From contig CACXQL010000002.1 of the NCBI GenBank assembly GCA_902769805.1, positions 105,022 to 169,021 of the forward strand: 64,000 nt of DNA. The letters are read 5' to 3'. The position numbers were made by a program, and so were the translations under genes. The notes under the pieces are model-generated. The model had not been told where the DNA came from and searched no databases. It saw only the letters and a list, made by a program, of their open reading frames with translations. Shown in pieces: positions 1-8,134 of this stretch (the first letter of the stretch is position 1; every line of letters starts with the position of its first letter). This DNA comes from an uncultured Prevotellaceae bacterium. Lineage in GTDB: Bacteria > Bacteroidota > Bacteroidia > Bacteroidales > Bacteroidaceae.

Positions 1-465
1 ACCAACGACTGGCAGGACTATCTTCTACAAATGCTGCAGATGGGATTCATAGAGATTCTCTACGACCAGGGGAACATCATCAAGATTACAGAGAGCGGCA
101 ATGATGTACTCTATGGGCGCAAACGGGCAGAACTATGTATCATAGACCATACCGCAAAGGAGGCTGCCAAAACCAAGAAGAAAAGACTTCATTTGGAAAT
201 ACCTGCCATTAGTATTCCTGGACTGCCAGAAACGACAGGTGTGGAGGACAAGAAACTCTTCGAGGCACTCAGGGCACTCCGTCGACAGTGTGCGGAAGAA
301 GAAGGATTCCCACCTTATATTATCTTCAGTGACAAAGTGCTGCACTCCCTTGCCACCATCAAGCCTACATCACTGGAGGCTTTTGGCTATATACAAGGTA
401 TCGGGACACACAAACAGCAGAAATACGGGCGGCGTTTTGTGGCACTCATCCAAAAGTACGTCTAA
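1..465 (+). CDS. recQ: ATP-dependent DNA helicase RecQ, C-terminal part (cut by window edge)
   Basis: The reading frame is open from base 1 and ends with TAA at 463-465, giving 154 residues of a longer protein. The first ~75 residues look like the end of the RQC winged-helix domain (WQDYLLQMLQMGFIEI, then a basic linker KAKTKKKR-like). Residues ~80-154 are an HRDC domain (LFEALRALRRQCAEEEGFPPYIIFSD, then SLATIKP and GIG). RecQ is a 3'-5' helicase for recombination and repair. The helicase core lies outside the window, so the family call rests on the RQC-HRDC arrangement. The gene converges on the next one with a 4 bp overlap of stop codons. Confidence 0.82.
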   Translation, partial: TNDWQDYLLQMLQMGFIEILYDQGNIIKITESGNDVLYGRKRAELCIIDHTAKEAAKTKKKRLHLEIPAISIPGLPETTGVEDKKLFEALRALRRQCAEEEGFPPYIIFSDKVLHSLATIKPTSLEAFGYIQGIGTHKQQKYGRRFVALIQKYV

Positions 466-1787
466 GGATTCAGGTCCTGCAAAGGAATATCACGCAAGGC
501 ATGAAGATAGTTCATACGTTGTTCCATCGCCTTACCCCACTGCTCAGAGAACAGTTTACCGACATCCAGGTCGAGTTTCCATGTGCCACGAGATTCCAGA
601 CGATCTATCATTGTTCCTAACGTAATATTCCTAATATCCTCAGCAGGCATGTATTGAGAAGTCTCACCTTTCTCGTCACTGGTAAGCTCAACAATAAGAC
701 CTGCCTCCATCAACTCAAACAACAAATCGTTGACAATACGGATAGGTATCGTCGTCTCATCACGCAGTGTCACGGCAGTGTGGGGTTTTCCTCCTTCTGC
801 AAAACGATGGCACAACCTACTCATCAGCAAAGCACATAGCATAGTACGGTAACGATAACTGATCTCATTCGTGTTTGCATCATAGTCGTAGTAGTCCAGG
901 TACTGGTTAGCATAACACAGTTCCGCACCAAACAGACAGATGGTCCATGATATCTGTACCCACAACATGAACAATGGTAAAGCAGCGAAGGACCCATAGA
1001 TAGCATTATATCCTGACAGGAATATCTGGGAATGGATATAGAATATCTGCAAGCCCTGCATGGCGATACCAGCAAGGATACCTGGCACGATAGCATTGGA
1101 AGGCTTCACATGCGTGTTGGGCATGAAGATATAGAGGGCTATGAACATACCCGACATCAGCACATAAGGTATCAGGTCTATCAGAAAACGGAATGCGGGA
1201 CCCAGTACAAGAATATCAGGCATGGAGTCTACTATGGTTGCCATGAAGATGGAGATACCAGAGGTCAGTACGATGATAATCGGAAAACAGAAGAACATCG
1301 CCAGATAGTCTGTAAAGGTACGGAACAGACTTCGTGGTGTCTTCACCTGCCATATCTCATTGAATGCCTCCTCTACATTACTCACCAGCATCAACACCGT
1401 ATAGAGCATGAACAACAGACCGATACCCAAGAAGATACCGCTCCTGGTATGCACGAGATAGCTGTTGACAAAACCTATGATTGCCTCAGCCGCCTGCGGC
1501 TGAGACTGGAAGGCATCACGGAACCATATCTCTATGTATTTGTTATAACCAAAGCCACGGGCAATGGCAAAGACAACAGCAAGGATGGGAACGATGGCAA
1601 GCAACGTACTGTATGTCAGTGCAGATGCCTTCGTCATCACCCGTTTCGTGGTAAAGAAACGAATGGCAAGGACGAGTTTCTTCAGGACTCCCACCAGAAG
1701 GAACTCCACTGGGGACACCTCACCAGACGATATTCTCCAGATATCCACCTGAAAGAAACGAATGACCCTTTGTATATTACTTCCCAT
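462..1787 (-). CDS. YihY/BrkB-family inner-membrane protein
   Basis: This 441-residue protein has about six hydrophobic segments in residues ~45-300, including SALTYSTLLAIVPILAVVFAIARGF, a signature of the YihY/BrkB family once wrongly called RNase BN. The C-terminal ~140 residues are soluble and look like a winged-helix extension (IPIRIVNDLLFELMEAGLIVEL), which is common in Bacteroidota members. The biochemical role of the family is unknown. The start codon lies only 22 bp after the RNase P RNA gene on the same strand with no terminator hairpin between them, so the two may share a transcript. Confidence 0.85.
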   Translation of the reverse strand: MGSNIQRVIRFFQVDIWRISSGEVSPVEFLLVGVLKKLVLAIRFFTTKRVMTKASALTYSTLLAIVPILAVVFAIARGFGYNKYIEIWFRDAFQSQPQAAEAIIGFVNSYLVHTRSGIFLGIGLLFMLYTVLMLVSNVEEAFNEIWQVKTPRSLFRTFTDYLAMFFCFPIIIVLTSGISIFMATIVDSMPDILVLGPAFRFLIDLIPYVLMSGMFIALYIFMPNTHVKPSNAIVPGILAGIAMQGLQIFYIHSQIFLSGYNAIYGSFAALPLFMLWVQISWTICLFGAELCYANQYLDYYDYDANTNEISYRYRTMLCALLMSRLCHRFAEGGKPHTAVTLRDETTIPIRIVNDLLFELMEAGLIVELTSDEKGETSQYMPAEDIRNITLGTMIDRLESRGTWKLDLDVGKLFSEQWGKAMEQRMNYLHALRDIPLQDLNP

Positions 1788-1809
1788 TGCAGATAACTAT
1801 AATAATAAA

Positions 1810-2203
1810 GGAAAACACTGCCTCTATAAGCCGGGTTCTGTTTCCTCCCCAAAGGGAAGACACCTGTCATTTATCTACTCCGCAAGTCACCCTACGGCTC
1901 TAGCATTCTACCCTCCATCGTTTACTCGGACGGGCAATCCTCAGACGATGGTATACGCGAACTTGCAGCCCCCAGATGGAACAGCTCAACGATCACCCGT
2001 TGACTGGTGGTCTCTTACACCACCTTCTCACCCTTGCCTCAGAGAGGCGGTTATTTTCTTCTTCCATATCCAGCCGTCACCGACTGCTTCCACTTTCAGA
2101 AGTGGGGTGCCCTATGCTGCCCGGACTTTCCTCTCGTGTCCTTTCCCCCCTCCTGACGGAGAGAAGCAGTTGACACCAGCGACAGGTCGAGACACTGTTT
2201 TCC
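1810..2203 (-). ncRNA. rnpB: RNase P RNA (catalytic RNA of tRNA 5' processing)
   Basis: Read on the minus strand, the stretch contains the universal bacterial motif GAGGAAAGTCCGGGC near the 5' end (about 2115-2140) and ACAGAACCCGGCTTATAG near the 3' end (about 1825-1842). The two ends pair to form helix P1: GGAAAACA at the 5' end with TGTTTTCC at the 3' end. The length of ~394 nt fits type A RNase P RNA. The ends are inferred from P1 pairing and from the promoter upstream. Confidence 0.95.
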
Positions 2204-2208
2204 GTTTG

Positions 2209-2240
2209 CAAAGATAAGAGTTAATAGGCAAAATACCAAA
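2209..2240 (-). promoter_or_regulatory. Promoter of rnpB
   Basis: On the minus strand a TATCTTTG box (2209-2216) and a TTTG box (2237-2240) are 20 bp apart. This matches the Bacteroidota primary sigma consensus (-7 TAnnTTTG, -33 TTTG) and places the transcription start near 2203, the inferred 5' end of the RNA. Confidence 0.8.
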
Positions 2241-2281
2241 CAAATAACAAGAATATATCTGTCAGATACCTCAATAAACTA

Positions 2282-3814
2282 TTAAAACGGCATGGGGTCT
2301 TTGTCAATATCCCCGAATGGTGACTCTTCTGGATTGACAGACTGACCACCATTTATCTTACTGCCAAGAATCTCCCCTCCTGTATCATTTCCTGTCCGCG
2401 TAGGATGCAGTCTACTGTCTTCTGGATTCTCAAAACGGGTGAACTCACCACGGAAAGTCAGCAACACATCACCTGTTGCGCCCTTACGGTGCTTGGCAAT
2501 AATAATCTGTGCCATACCATGCAGGTCACGACCATTATCGTCCTGATAGATATGATAGTATTCGGGACGATGGACGAAGAGTACCATATCGGCATCCTGT
2601 TCTATGGCTCCCGACTCACGCAAGTCAGAGAGCTGTGGACGCTTACCTTCTAAACCTTCACGACTCTCCACGCCACGATTCAATTGTGACAGGGCGATGA
2701 TGGGGATATCCAACTCCTTTGCCAGTCCTTTCAAGGAACGACTGATTGTGCTGACCTCTTCCTGTCGACTGGAAAAACGCATACCATTGGCATTCATCAG
2801 CTGCAGATAGTCTATCATGATCATCTTCACGCCATGCTCACGAACCAGTCGACGTGCCTTCGTACGGAGTTCAAAGACTGAGAGTCCAGGAGTGTCATCG
2901 ATAAATAGCGGAGCCCCTAACAGATTGTTGACGCGTTTATCTAAACGCTCCCACTCATCAGGGCGCAGTTGTCCATTCAGAATCTTGGAGCCTTGTATCT
3001 CACAGACATTGGATATCAGACGATTGACTAATTGTGTATTGCTCATCTCCAACGAGAAGAAAGCCATCGGCACTTGATACTCGGCGGCGATATTCTTTGC
3101 CATGGAAAGAGCAAAAGAAGTCTTACCCATGGCTGGACGACCTGCAATAATCACGAGATCTGAAGGTTGCCATCCACTGGTGATGTCATCCAGTTTATAA
3201 TAACCGCTGGGAACACCTGTCAGACCGTCTTTGTTTGCTGCAGATTTCTGTATGACGTCAATAGCAGTCTTGATGACAGGGTCTATCTGGGTGTAGTCTT
3301 TCTTCATGTTCTTCTGTGAGAGCTCGAAGAGAGAACCCTCGGCTTCCTGCATCAGGTCGTCAATATCTATTGTCTCATCAAAAGCCTTTGTCTCAATAAA
3401 ACTTGCATAGGAGATAAGTTGTCGCGCCAGGAACTTCTGTGCGATGATACGGGCATGATACTCAATATTCGCTGATGAAGCCACCCGTGATGAGAGTTCG
3501 GTGACATAGGCAGGTCCCCCGACATCCTCTAAGTCACCCTGTTTGGCAAGCTGTTCCGTAACAGTCCAGATATCAACAGGCTGTTCCTTCATCTCCAAGT
3601 CACGGATGGCTGTATATATCTTCTGGTTACGAGGCTCATAGAAGCTCTCTGGATAGAGCATCTCACAGACAATGGTATAGGCATCCTTATCTATCATCAA
3701 AGCACCCAGTACAGCACGTTCTATCTCTGTAGCCTGTGGTTGCACATGGGCATAAGTATTGTCTGTCGTATTTCTTTTGCGCGTAGTTCTGCGCTGACTA
3801 TTCTGTTCTGCCAT
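2282..3814 (-). CDS. dnaB: Replicative DNA helicase DnaB
   Basis: This 510-residue hexameric 5'-3' helicase unwinds DNA at the replication fork. The N-terminal primase-interacting domain begins at ~29 (ATEIERAVLGALMID). The RecA-like domain starts at ~200 with Walker A GRPAMGKTS at 225-233 and Walker B IMIDYLQLM at ~332-340. The later motifs LSQLNRGVESR and SDLRESGAIEQDADMV are the H3/H4 motifs. No intein is present. The C-terminal ~50 residues are a poorly conserved tail. The upstream gap to nadE contains a short tandem repeat instead of a clear promoter. Confidence 0.97.
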   Translation of the reverse strand: MAEQNSQRRTTRKRNTTDNTYAHVQPQATEIERAVLGALMIDKDAYTIVCEMLYPESFYEPRNQKIYTAIRDLEMKEQPVDIWTVTEQLAKQGDLEDVGGPAYVTELSSRVASSANIEYHARIIAQKFLARQLISYASFIETKAFDETIDIDDLMQEAEGSLFELSQKNMKKDYTQIDPVIKTAIDVIQKSAANKDGLTGVPSGYYKLDDITSGWQPSDLVIIAGRPAMGKTSFALSMAKNIAAEYQVPMAFFSLEMSNTQLVNRLISNVCEIQGSKILNGQLRPDEWERLDKRVNNLLGAPLFIDDTPGLSVFELRTKARRLVREHGVKMIMIDYLQLMNANGMRFSSRQEEVSTISRSLKGLAKELDIPIIALSQLNRGVESREGLEGKRPQLSDLRESGAIEQDADMVLFVHRPEYYHIYQDDNGRDLHGMAQIIIAKHRKGATGDVLLTFRGEFTRFENPEDSRLHPTRTGNDTGGEILGSKINGGQSVNPEESPFGDIDKDPMPF

Positions 3815-3828
3815 TAATCTAAACCCTT

Positions 3829-3885
3829 AAACTCTTTAAACTATCAACTTTAAACTATCAACTTTAAACTATCAACTTTAAACTT
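3829..3885. repeat. Short tandem repeat, AAACTATCAACTTT units
   Basis: Three to four near-perfect copies of a ~15 bp unit (AAACTATCAACTTTA) fill the gap between dnaB and nadE. Related strings occur at 6124-6155 and 6639-6668 inside queA, at 25287-25326 inside the rRNA methyltransferase gene, and in inverted form at 57386-57414 upstream of araB. Confidence 0.85.
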
Positions 3886-3895
3886 TATATTCCCT

Positions 3896-5818
3896 TCACA
3901 ATCCCTCACATTCTTTCATCCATAATGTACTGGCGGCATCACTTGGCATTCGCCAGTCGCCACGAGGTGACAGACTGATGCTGCCCACCTTAGGGCCGTC
4001 AGGCAGGCATGAGCGTTTGAACTGCTGACTGAAGAAGCGCCGACAGAAGGTTGTCAACCATTTCTTAATGGTTCCCTTGTCATATTTCTCTCCAAAGGCA
4101 TGGCGTGCAAGGAAGAAGATCTTCGCTGGACGGAAACCAAAACGGAGGAAATAGTAAAGGAAGAAATCATGCAACTCATAAGGTCCGACAAGGTCTTCCG
4201 TCTTCTGTTTGATATTCCCTTCAGCATCCGCAGGTGTCAGCTCAGGAGATATTGGAGTATCGACAATGTCAAGGAGGGTTTCCTGCTGAGCCTTAAACTG
4301 TGGCTGTGACGCAATATAACGGATGAGATACTGGATGAGTGTCTTGGGCACTCCGGCGTTGACACCATACATTGACATGTGGTCACCGTTATAAGTAGCC
4401 CATCCAAGGGCAAGTTCTGAGAGGTCACCAGTTCCCACCACCATCGCATTGAGCTGGTTGGCAAGGTCCATTAGTATCTGAGTACGTTCACGAGCCTGTG
4501 CGTTCTCATAGGTCGTGTCATGTTTCTTGATGTCATGTCCGATATCCTCAAAATGCTGGGTTACAGCTTTAGCAATGGATATCTCCATTTGTGAGATGCC
4601 AAGTGTCTGCATCAGTGATGTCGCATTGTCATGTGTACGGTCGGTAGTTCCGAAACCTGGCATCGTCACTCCCACAATACCCTTACGGTCCAGTCCGAGC
4701 TTGTCGAAGGTACGTACACATACCAACAAGGCAAGTGTAGAGTCCAGACCGCCACTGATTCCGATGACAACATGTTCGCAGTTCGTATGAGTGAGACGCT
4801 TGGCAAGTCCCATCATCTGGATATTCAGAATCTCCTCACAGGTCGATGACATCTCTTCGTCTTTCGGAATGAAAGGATGAGGATCGACGGGACGTAACAT
4901 CTGGAACTCCGCAAGCATCACTGGCTTACATTCTACGACGACAGCCTTTGCATCACGTTGTGCATTGACAAAGGTGGAATTGGTATGACGCTCTGTACGC
5001 AGTCTCTCTACGTCTATCTGTGTCACCTGTAGCTGGGGCTGGAAGGAATAGCGCTCCCCTTCCACCAGGACATGGCCGTTCTCGAAGATCATCGCATTTC
5101 CGCCATATACCACATCCTGTGTCGACTCGCCGAATCCGCATGAGGCATAGACATAACCACTGATAGTACGGGCACTCTGCTGGGCAAGGAGTGAACGTAA
5201 ATACTGATGTTTTCCTATCACTTCGTCGCTTGCCGAACAGTTCAGAATGATATCCGCCCCTGCCATCGTCAGGTTATTGCTGGGTGGAACTGGAGCCCAC
5301 ACATCCTCGCATATCTCCACACCAAACTTCACACCACCCGTCGTTTGGAACACCTTCGGTTCGTCAGACAAGGATACAGGATTGCCTGCCAGATATATCT
5401 CAGTGGGATTCAGGTCTTGTGACGACGCGAACCACCGTTTCTCATAGAACTCGTTATAGTTAGGCAAGTAAGTCTTGGGAACAAGTCCTAAAAGGTTTCC
5501 ACTCTGTATGACGGCAGCACAATTGAGAAGCAGTCCTTCTGCCTGCACAGGCATACCCACCACACATATAATATTCAGTTTTCTCGTGAAGTCAAGAAGT
5601 GTTATCAAGCCCTCCTCTGCCTTTGACAGCAACAGTTGTCCCTTAAACAAGTCCTGGCAACTATACCCTGTTATGGCAAGTTCCGGAAAACAAATCAGTT
5701 CAACACCCTGTCCTTCAGCATTGGCTATCAGTTTCTCAATCTCAAGCACGTTGTACTCAACATCGGCAACTTTTACGGCAGGTACGGCTGCTGCAACGGT
5801 AATCAGTCCATGTTTCAT
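3896..5818 (-). CDS. nadE: Glutamine-dependent NAD+ synthetase
   Basis: This 640-residue two-domain enzyme makes NAD+ from deamido-NAD+, ATP and glutamine. Residues ~1-290 are a nitrilase/CN-hydrolase glutaminase with the triad context CFPELAITGYS (Glu), PKTYLPNYNEFYEKRWF (Lys) and GVEICEDVWAP (Cys). From ~330 the synthetase domain shows the PP-loop ATP site GISGGLDSTLAL and the VGTGDLSELALGW segment. Size and order match the long bacterial form. The C-terminal region KRSCLPDGPKVGSISLSPRGDWRMPSD is the typical end of this form. Confidence 0.96.
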   Translation of the reverse strand: MKHGLITVAAAVPAVKVADVEYNVLEIEKLIANAEGQGVELICFPELAITGYSCQDLFKGQLLLSKAEEGLITLLDFTRKLNIICVVGMPVQAEGLLLNCAAVIQSGNLLGLVPKTYLPNYNEFYEKRWFASSQDLNPTEIYLAGNPVSLSDEPKVFQTTGGVKFGVEICEDVWAPVPPSNNLTMAGADIILNCSASDEVIGKHQYLRSLLAQQSARTISGYVYASCGFGESTQDVVYGGNAMIFENGHVLVEGERYSFQPQLQVTQIDVERLRTERHTNSTFVNAQRDAKAVVVECKPVMLAEFQMLRPVDPHPFIPKDEEMSSTCEEILNIQMMGLAKRLTHTNCEHVVIGISGGLDSTLALLVCVRTFDKLGLDRKGIVGVTMPGFGTTDRTHDNATSLMQTLGISQMEISIAKAVTQHFEDIGHDIKKHDTTYENAQARERTQILMDLANQLNAMVVGTGDLSELALGWATYNGDHMSMYGVNAGVPKTLIQYLIRYIASQPQFKAQQETLLDIVDTPISPELTPADAEGNIKQKTEDLVGPYELHDFFLYYFLRFGFRPAKIFFLARHAFGEKYDKGTIKKWLTTFCRRFFSQQFKRSCLPDGPKVGSISLSPRGDWRMPSDAASTLWMKECEGL

Positions 5819-5856
5819 ATCTTATTATTTTCGTTCTTTTGTTATGTCGTTCAGAA

Positions 5857-7131
5857 TTATGGAATGAGAAGTGAAGAGTCGCCATAGCTCAGGAAGCGGA
5901 AATCATGAGACAGGGCGTAATCGTAGATGCGCCGCCAGTCGCCTTTGACAAAGGCACTCACCAATAACAGCAGTGTACTTTGTGGCTGGTGGAAGTTGGT
6001 AATCAGTATCTTCACTATCTTATAGTCATAGCCTGGGGCTATGATAATCTGTGTCGAGGAATGCAATATCGTCAACTCGTGACGGTCCATCCAGTCAAGC
6101 AGTGCCTGTAGCACGTCTTTAGCTTTCAACTCAAAACTATCAACTTTCAACTTTAACCCTTCATACGGTTCCCATTGGTTGACATGTAACTGCTCCTCTG
6201 TCAGATTGGGATTCGCCATCACCTTCAGTCCCATATAGTAGAGACTCTCTAAAGTACGTACACTGGTGGTACCGACAGCGATGGCTTCACCATCATGGGC
6301 AATAAGCCGCTCGATGGTATGACGGCGTACGGCGATATACTCAGTATGCATAGGGTGCTCTCCGATGGTATCACTCTTCACGGGACGGAACGTACCTGCT
6401 CCTACATGCAGGGTCAGTTCCTCGCGCTCAATGCCGTGGGCATCGATATCCGCAAGCACTTTCTCCGTAAAGTGTAGTCCTGCCGTCGGAGCCGCCACAC
6501 TACCTTTAATCTTTGAATAGACGGTCTGATAGGTTGTCTTGTCACTCTCCTGTGTCTCACGATTCAGATAGGGAGGAATAGGCAGTTCACCCATCGCATC
6601 AATGATGTCGGCAAAAGTTATTGGACACGAACCTTCGTCCTTTGAACTTTGACTTTCGACCTTTGACCATTCAAAGTCAATCCACTGACTGGTACCATGC
6701 TCTCCACGACGAGTAGCTCTTACCTCGACCTCCTGACTCCCGACTCCTACCTTCCTCACCAGCGTTCCCTCTTTCCATTTCTTCAGGTTGCCTATTAAAC
6801 AGAGCCACGAGCAATGTCCACGTGTCTGGAACATCTGCTCATAGTCGGCAGGTTCAAAAGGTTCTAGAAGGAATATTTCTATCAAAGCACCAGATTCCTT
6901 ACGGAAATGCAGACGTGCCTGTATCACCTTCGTGTTGTTGAACACCATGAGAGCATTCGAGGGAAGATAGTTAGGGATGTTGTAGAAGACATCCTCTCCT
7001 ACTACACCTTTATTATATATAAGAAGCTTCGAGTGATCACGCTCCGCCACAGGATATTTAGCAATCCTCTCGTCAGGCAAGGGATAGTTATAGTCACTGA
7101 TTCGTATATGTTTCGTCTCTTTTGTCTCCAT
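5857..7131 (-). CDS. queA: S-adenosylmethionine:tRNA ribosyltransferase-isomerase
   Basis: QueA transfers the ribosyl part of SAM to preQ1 in tRNA to form epoxyqueuosine. Landmarks are YPLPDERIAKYPVAERDHSKLL near the N-terminus, GSVAAPTAGLHFTEKVL in the middle, and ITNFHQPQSTLLLLVSAF near the end. I chose the ATG at 7131 (METKETKHIRIS, 424 residues) because a promoter lies just upstream at 7150-7180, and the longer frame would start inside it. The protein is longer than typical QueA. Two inserted stretches (around KLKVDSFELKAKDV and SKVESQSSKDEGS) are encoded by the CAACTTT-type repeat found between dnaB and nadE. Confidence 0.95.
   Translation of the reverse strand: METKETKHIRISDYNYPLPDERIAKYPVAERDHSKLLIYNKGVVGEDVFYNIPNYLPSNALMVFNNTKVIQARLHFRKESGALIEIFLLEPFEPADYEQMFQTRGHCSWLCLIGNLKKWKEGTLVRKVGVGSQEVEVRATRRGEHGTSQWIDFEWSKVESQSSKDEGSCPITFADIIDAMGELPIPPYLNRETQESDKTTYQTVYSKIKGSVAAPTAGLHFTEKVLADIDAHGIEREELTLHVGAGTFRPVKSDTIGEHPMHTEYIAVRRHTIERLIAHDGEAIAVGTTSVRTLESLYYMGLKVMANPNLTEEQLHVNQWEPYEGLKLKVDSFELKAKDVLQALLDWMDRHELTILHSSTQIIIAPGYDYKIVKILITNFHQPQSTLLLLVSAFVKGDWRRIYDYALSHDFRFLSYGDSSLLIP
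6124..6155. repeat. CAACTTT-type repeat inside queA
   Basis: The string CTTTCAACTCAAAACTATC followed by AACTTTCAACTTTAA is the same repeat family as 3829-3885 but lies in frame within queA, encoding the KLKVDSFELKA stretch. A diverged copy (CTTTGAACTTTGACTTTCGAC...) lies at 6639-6668 in the same gene. Confidence 0.75.
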
Positions 7132-7149
7132 AAAAAGCGAATAACGTTG

Positions 7150-7180
7150 CGAAGGTACAAAAAAACAGGCAAAGCACAAA
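7150..7180 (-). promoter_or_regulatory. Promoter of queA
   Basis: On the minus strand a TACCTTCG box (7150-7157) and a TTTG box (7177-7180) are 19 bp apart. This gives a short leader before the ATG at 7131 and rules out the longer start at 7203. Confidence 0.65.
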
Positions 7181-7199
7181 GTCTTTGCCCGATTTTTTA

Positions 7200-7446
7200 T
7201 CAAAGTAATATTTTGAAAGGTAGGTTATTATCTACACATCGTGAGCAATATAAGTCTGTTGTCAACCTCGTTGCCAACTCCTTCAGTAAACCCTTTCCGT
7301 AGTCAGCCCTTGCTTCACCATGCTGCTCATGTTCTACAATCTGCTGAACAATAAGCCCGTTTCCTGACATTGGCAAGAATCTCACTTACATTGGCATATA
7401 ATTTATTCAGGCCCTGATATATTTCCTTATTCTGTTTTTCGTTCAT
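7200..7446 (-). pseudogene. Decayed DUF1016 (YhcG-type nuclease) remnant
   Basis: From an ATG at 7446 the minus strand reads MNEKQNKEIYQGLNKLYANVSEILANVR, then shifts frame. A second frame carries the next conserved block (IVEHEQHGEARADYGKGLLKELATRL). These match the two halves of a DUF1016 N-terminal domain, but the intervening helix (usually about 15-20 residues) and the frame are lost. Everything after LTTDLYCSRCVDNN is missing, including the nuclease domain. DUF1016 proteins are often found beside restriction systems, which fits the island here. It is not expected to be functional. Confidence 0.75.
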
Positions 7447-7465
7447 ATTACTTAGATCTTTTTAG

Positions 7466-7529
7466 TTTATCATTTTTCTTCTCCATGTCCCATGATTTGG
7501 GACAACAAACACTTATCTTTGCAGTAAAG
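7466..7529 (+). promoter_or_regulatory. WYL-regulon promoter/operator module, copy A (drives the small ORFs)
   Basis: A perfect palindrome TGTCCCA (7486-7492), 5 bp spacer, TGGGACA (7498-7504) lies 9 bp before a TATCTTTG -7 box (7514-7521). No good TTTG is found at the -33 position, where the palindrome sits instead, so a bound protein would control promoter access. The whole ~60 bp module is about 90% identical to 11161-11220 in inverted orientation, upstream of the restriction enzyme. Confidence 0.8.
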
Positions 7530-7580
7530 AAAGAAACCTAAAAAGAAAGAACGAAGATTAGAAGTATAAAGGAAAAAGAC

Positions 7581-7646
7581 ATGGAATGGCTGTTTATCAT
7601 TATCCTTGCATGGATTACCGTCGCCTTTTGTACTAGGGGGAAATAG
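7581..7646 (+). CDS. Tiny predicted membrane peptide (21 residues)
   Basis: The frame ATG...TAG encodes MEWLFIIILAWITVAFCTRGK, one hydrophobic segment with a positively charged end. It is the first open frame after the operator-bearing promoter at 7466-7529 and is preceded by AAAGGAAAAAG, a plausible ribosome binding site. It resembles the N-terminus of the next ORF (MEILVLLPIIWIVVFLIVRKR). No family is recognised. It could be a real small protein or the leader of the next gene. Confidence 0.45.
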   Translation: MEWLFIIILAWITVAFCTRGK

Positions 7647-7707
7647 TCCTGTGTATTTTCACGAGAAAGGATTACACGATACATTTGCAATTTAAATCAT
7701 TAGAATT

Positions 7708-8007
7708 ATGGAAATACTTGTCCTTCTTCCCATTATATGGATTGTGGTTTTCCTGATTGTCAGGAAAAGACCGCAAGAGACTTCCATACAGGGTGAGCCT
7801 GTAGGATGGAATTCCTTTCGCCACAGCGTATCCGATGTTGAAGGTAAGTTTATCGTAGAAGAGGCATTTAAGACGAAACGGAATCACTATGCCCTTCGTA
7901 TCAGGAACCTCAAGACGGGCGAGTCAAGGACAGTCTACGGGAAAGATCCTTACGATGTGTCTGACAAGGCGAAAAGGATTTTCCTTACATGGGAGATATC
8001 GCAGTAA
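7708..8007 (+). CDS. Uncharacterised membrane-anchored protein in the WYL regulon
   Basis: This 99-residue protein has one N-terminal transmembrane helix (residues 1-19), the basic stop-transfer RKRPQ, and a soluble domain from ~33. In that domain I see VEGKFIVEEAFKTKRNHYALRIRNLKTGESRTVYGKDPYDVSDKAKR broken into predicted beta strands. I do not recognise the family. It follows the 21-residue ORF and the same operator-bearing promoter, so it is probably co-regulated with the restriction enzyme that converges on it. A role in defence or in sensing envelope stress is only inference. Confidence 0.65.
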   Translation: MEILVLLPIIWIVVFLIVRKRPQETSIQGEPVGWNSFRHSVSDVEGKFIVEEAFKTKRNHYALRIRNLKTGESRTVYGKDPYDVSDKAKRIFLTWEISQ

Positions 8008-8134
8008 TATTTTCACATTTTAATAAAGCGTTCAAAACAAGACCTTAGAAATCATAAACAAGTTCTTATGTAAAGACAGGATAGAAAATCCAACAAGCAT
8101 AAACCTTATTAGTCGTACACGATTGGAATTCCAA

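Noticed and set aside
1762-2217. Protein-coding frames across 1.8-2.2 kb on the plus strand
   Set aside because: The region is the RNase P RNA gene on the other strand.
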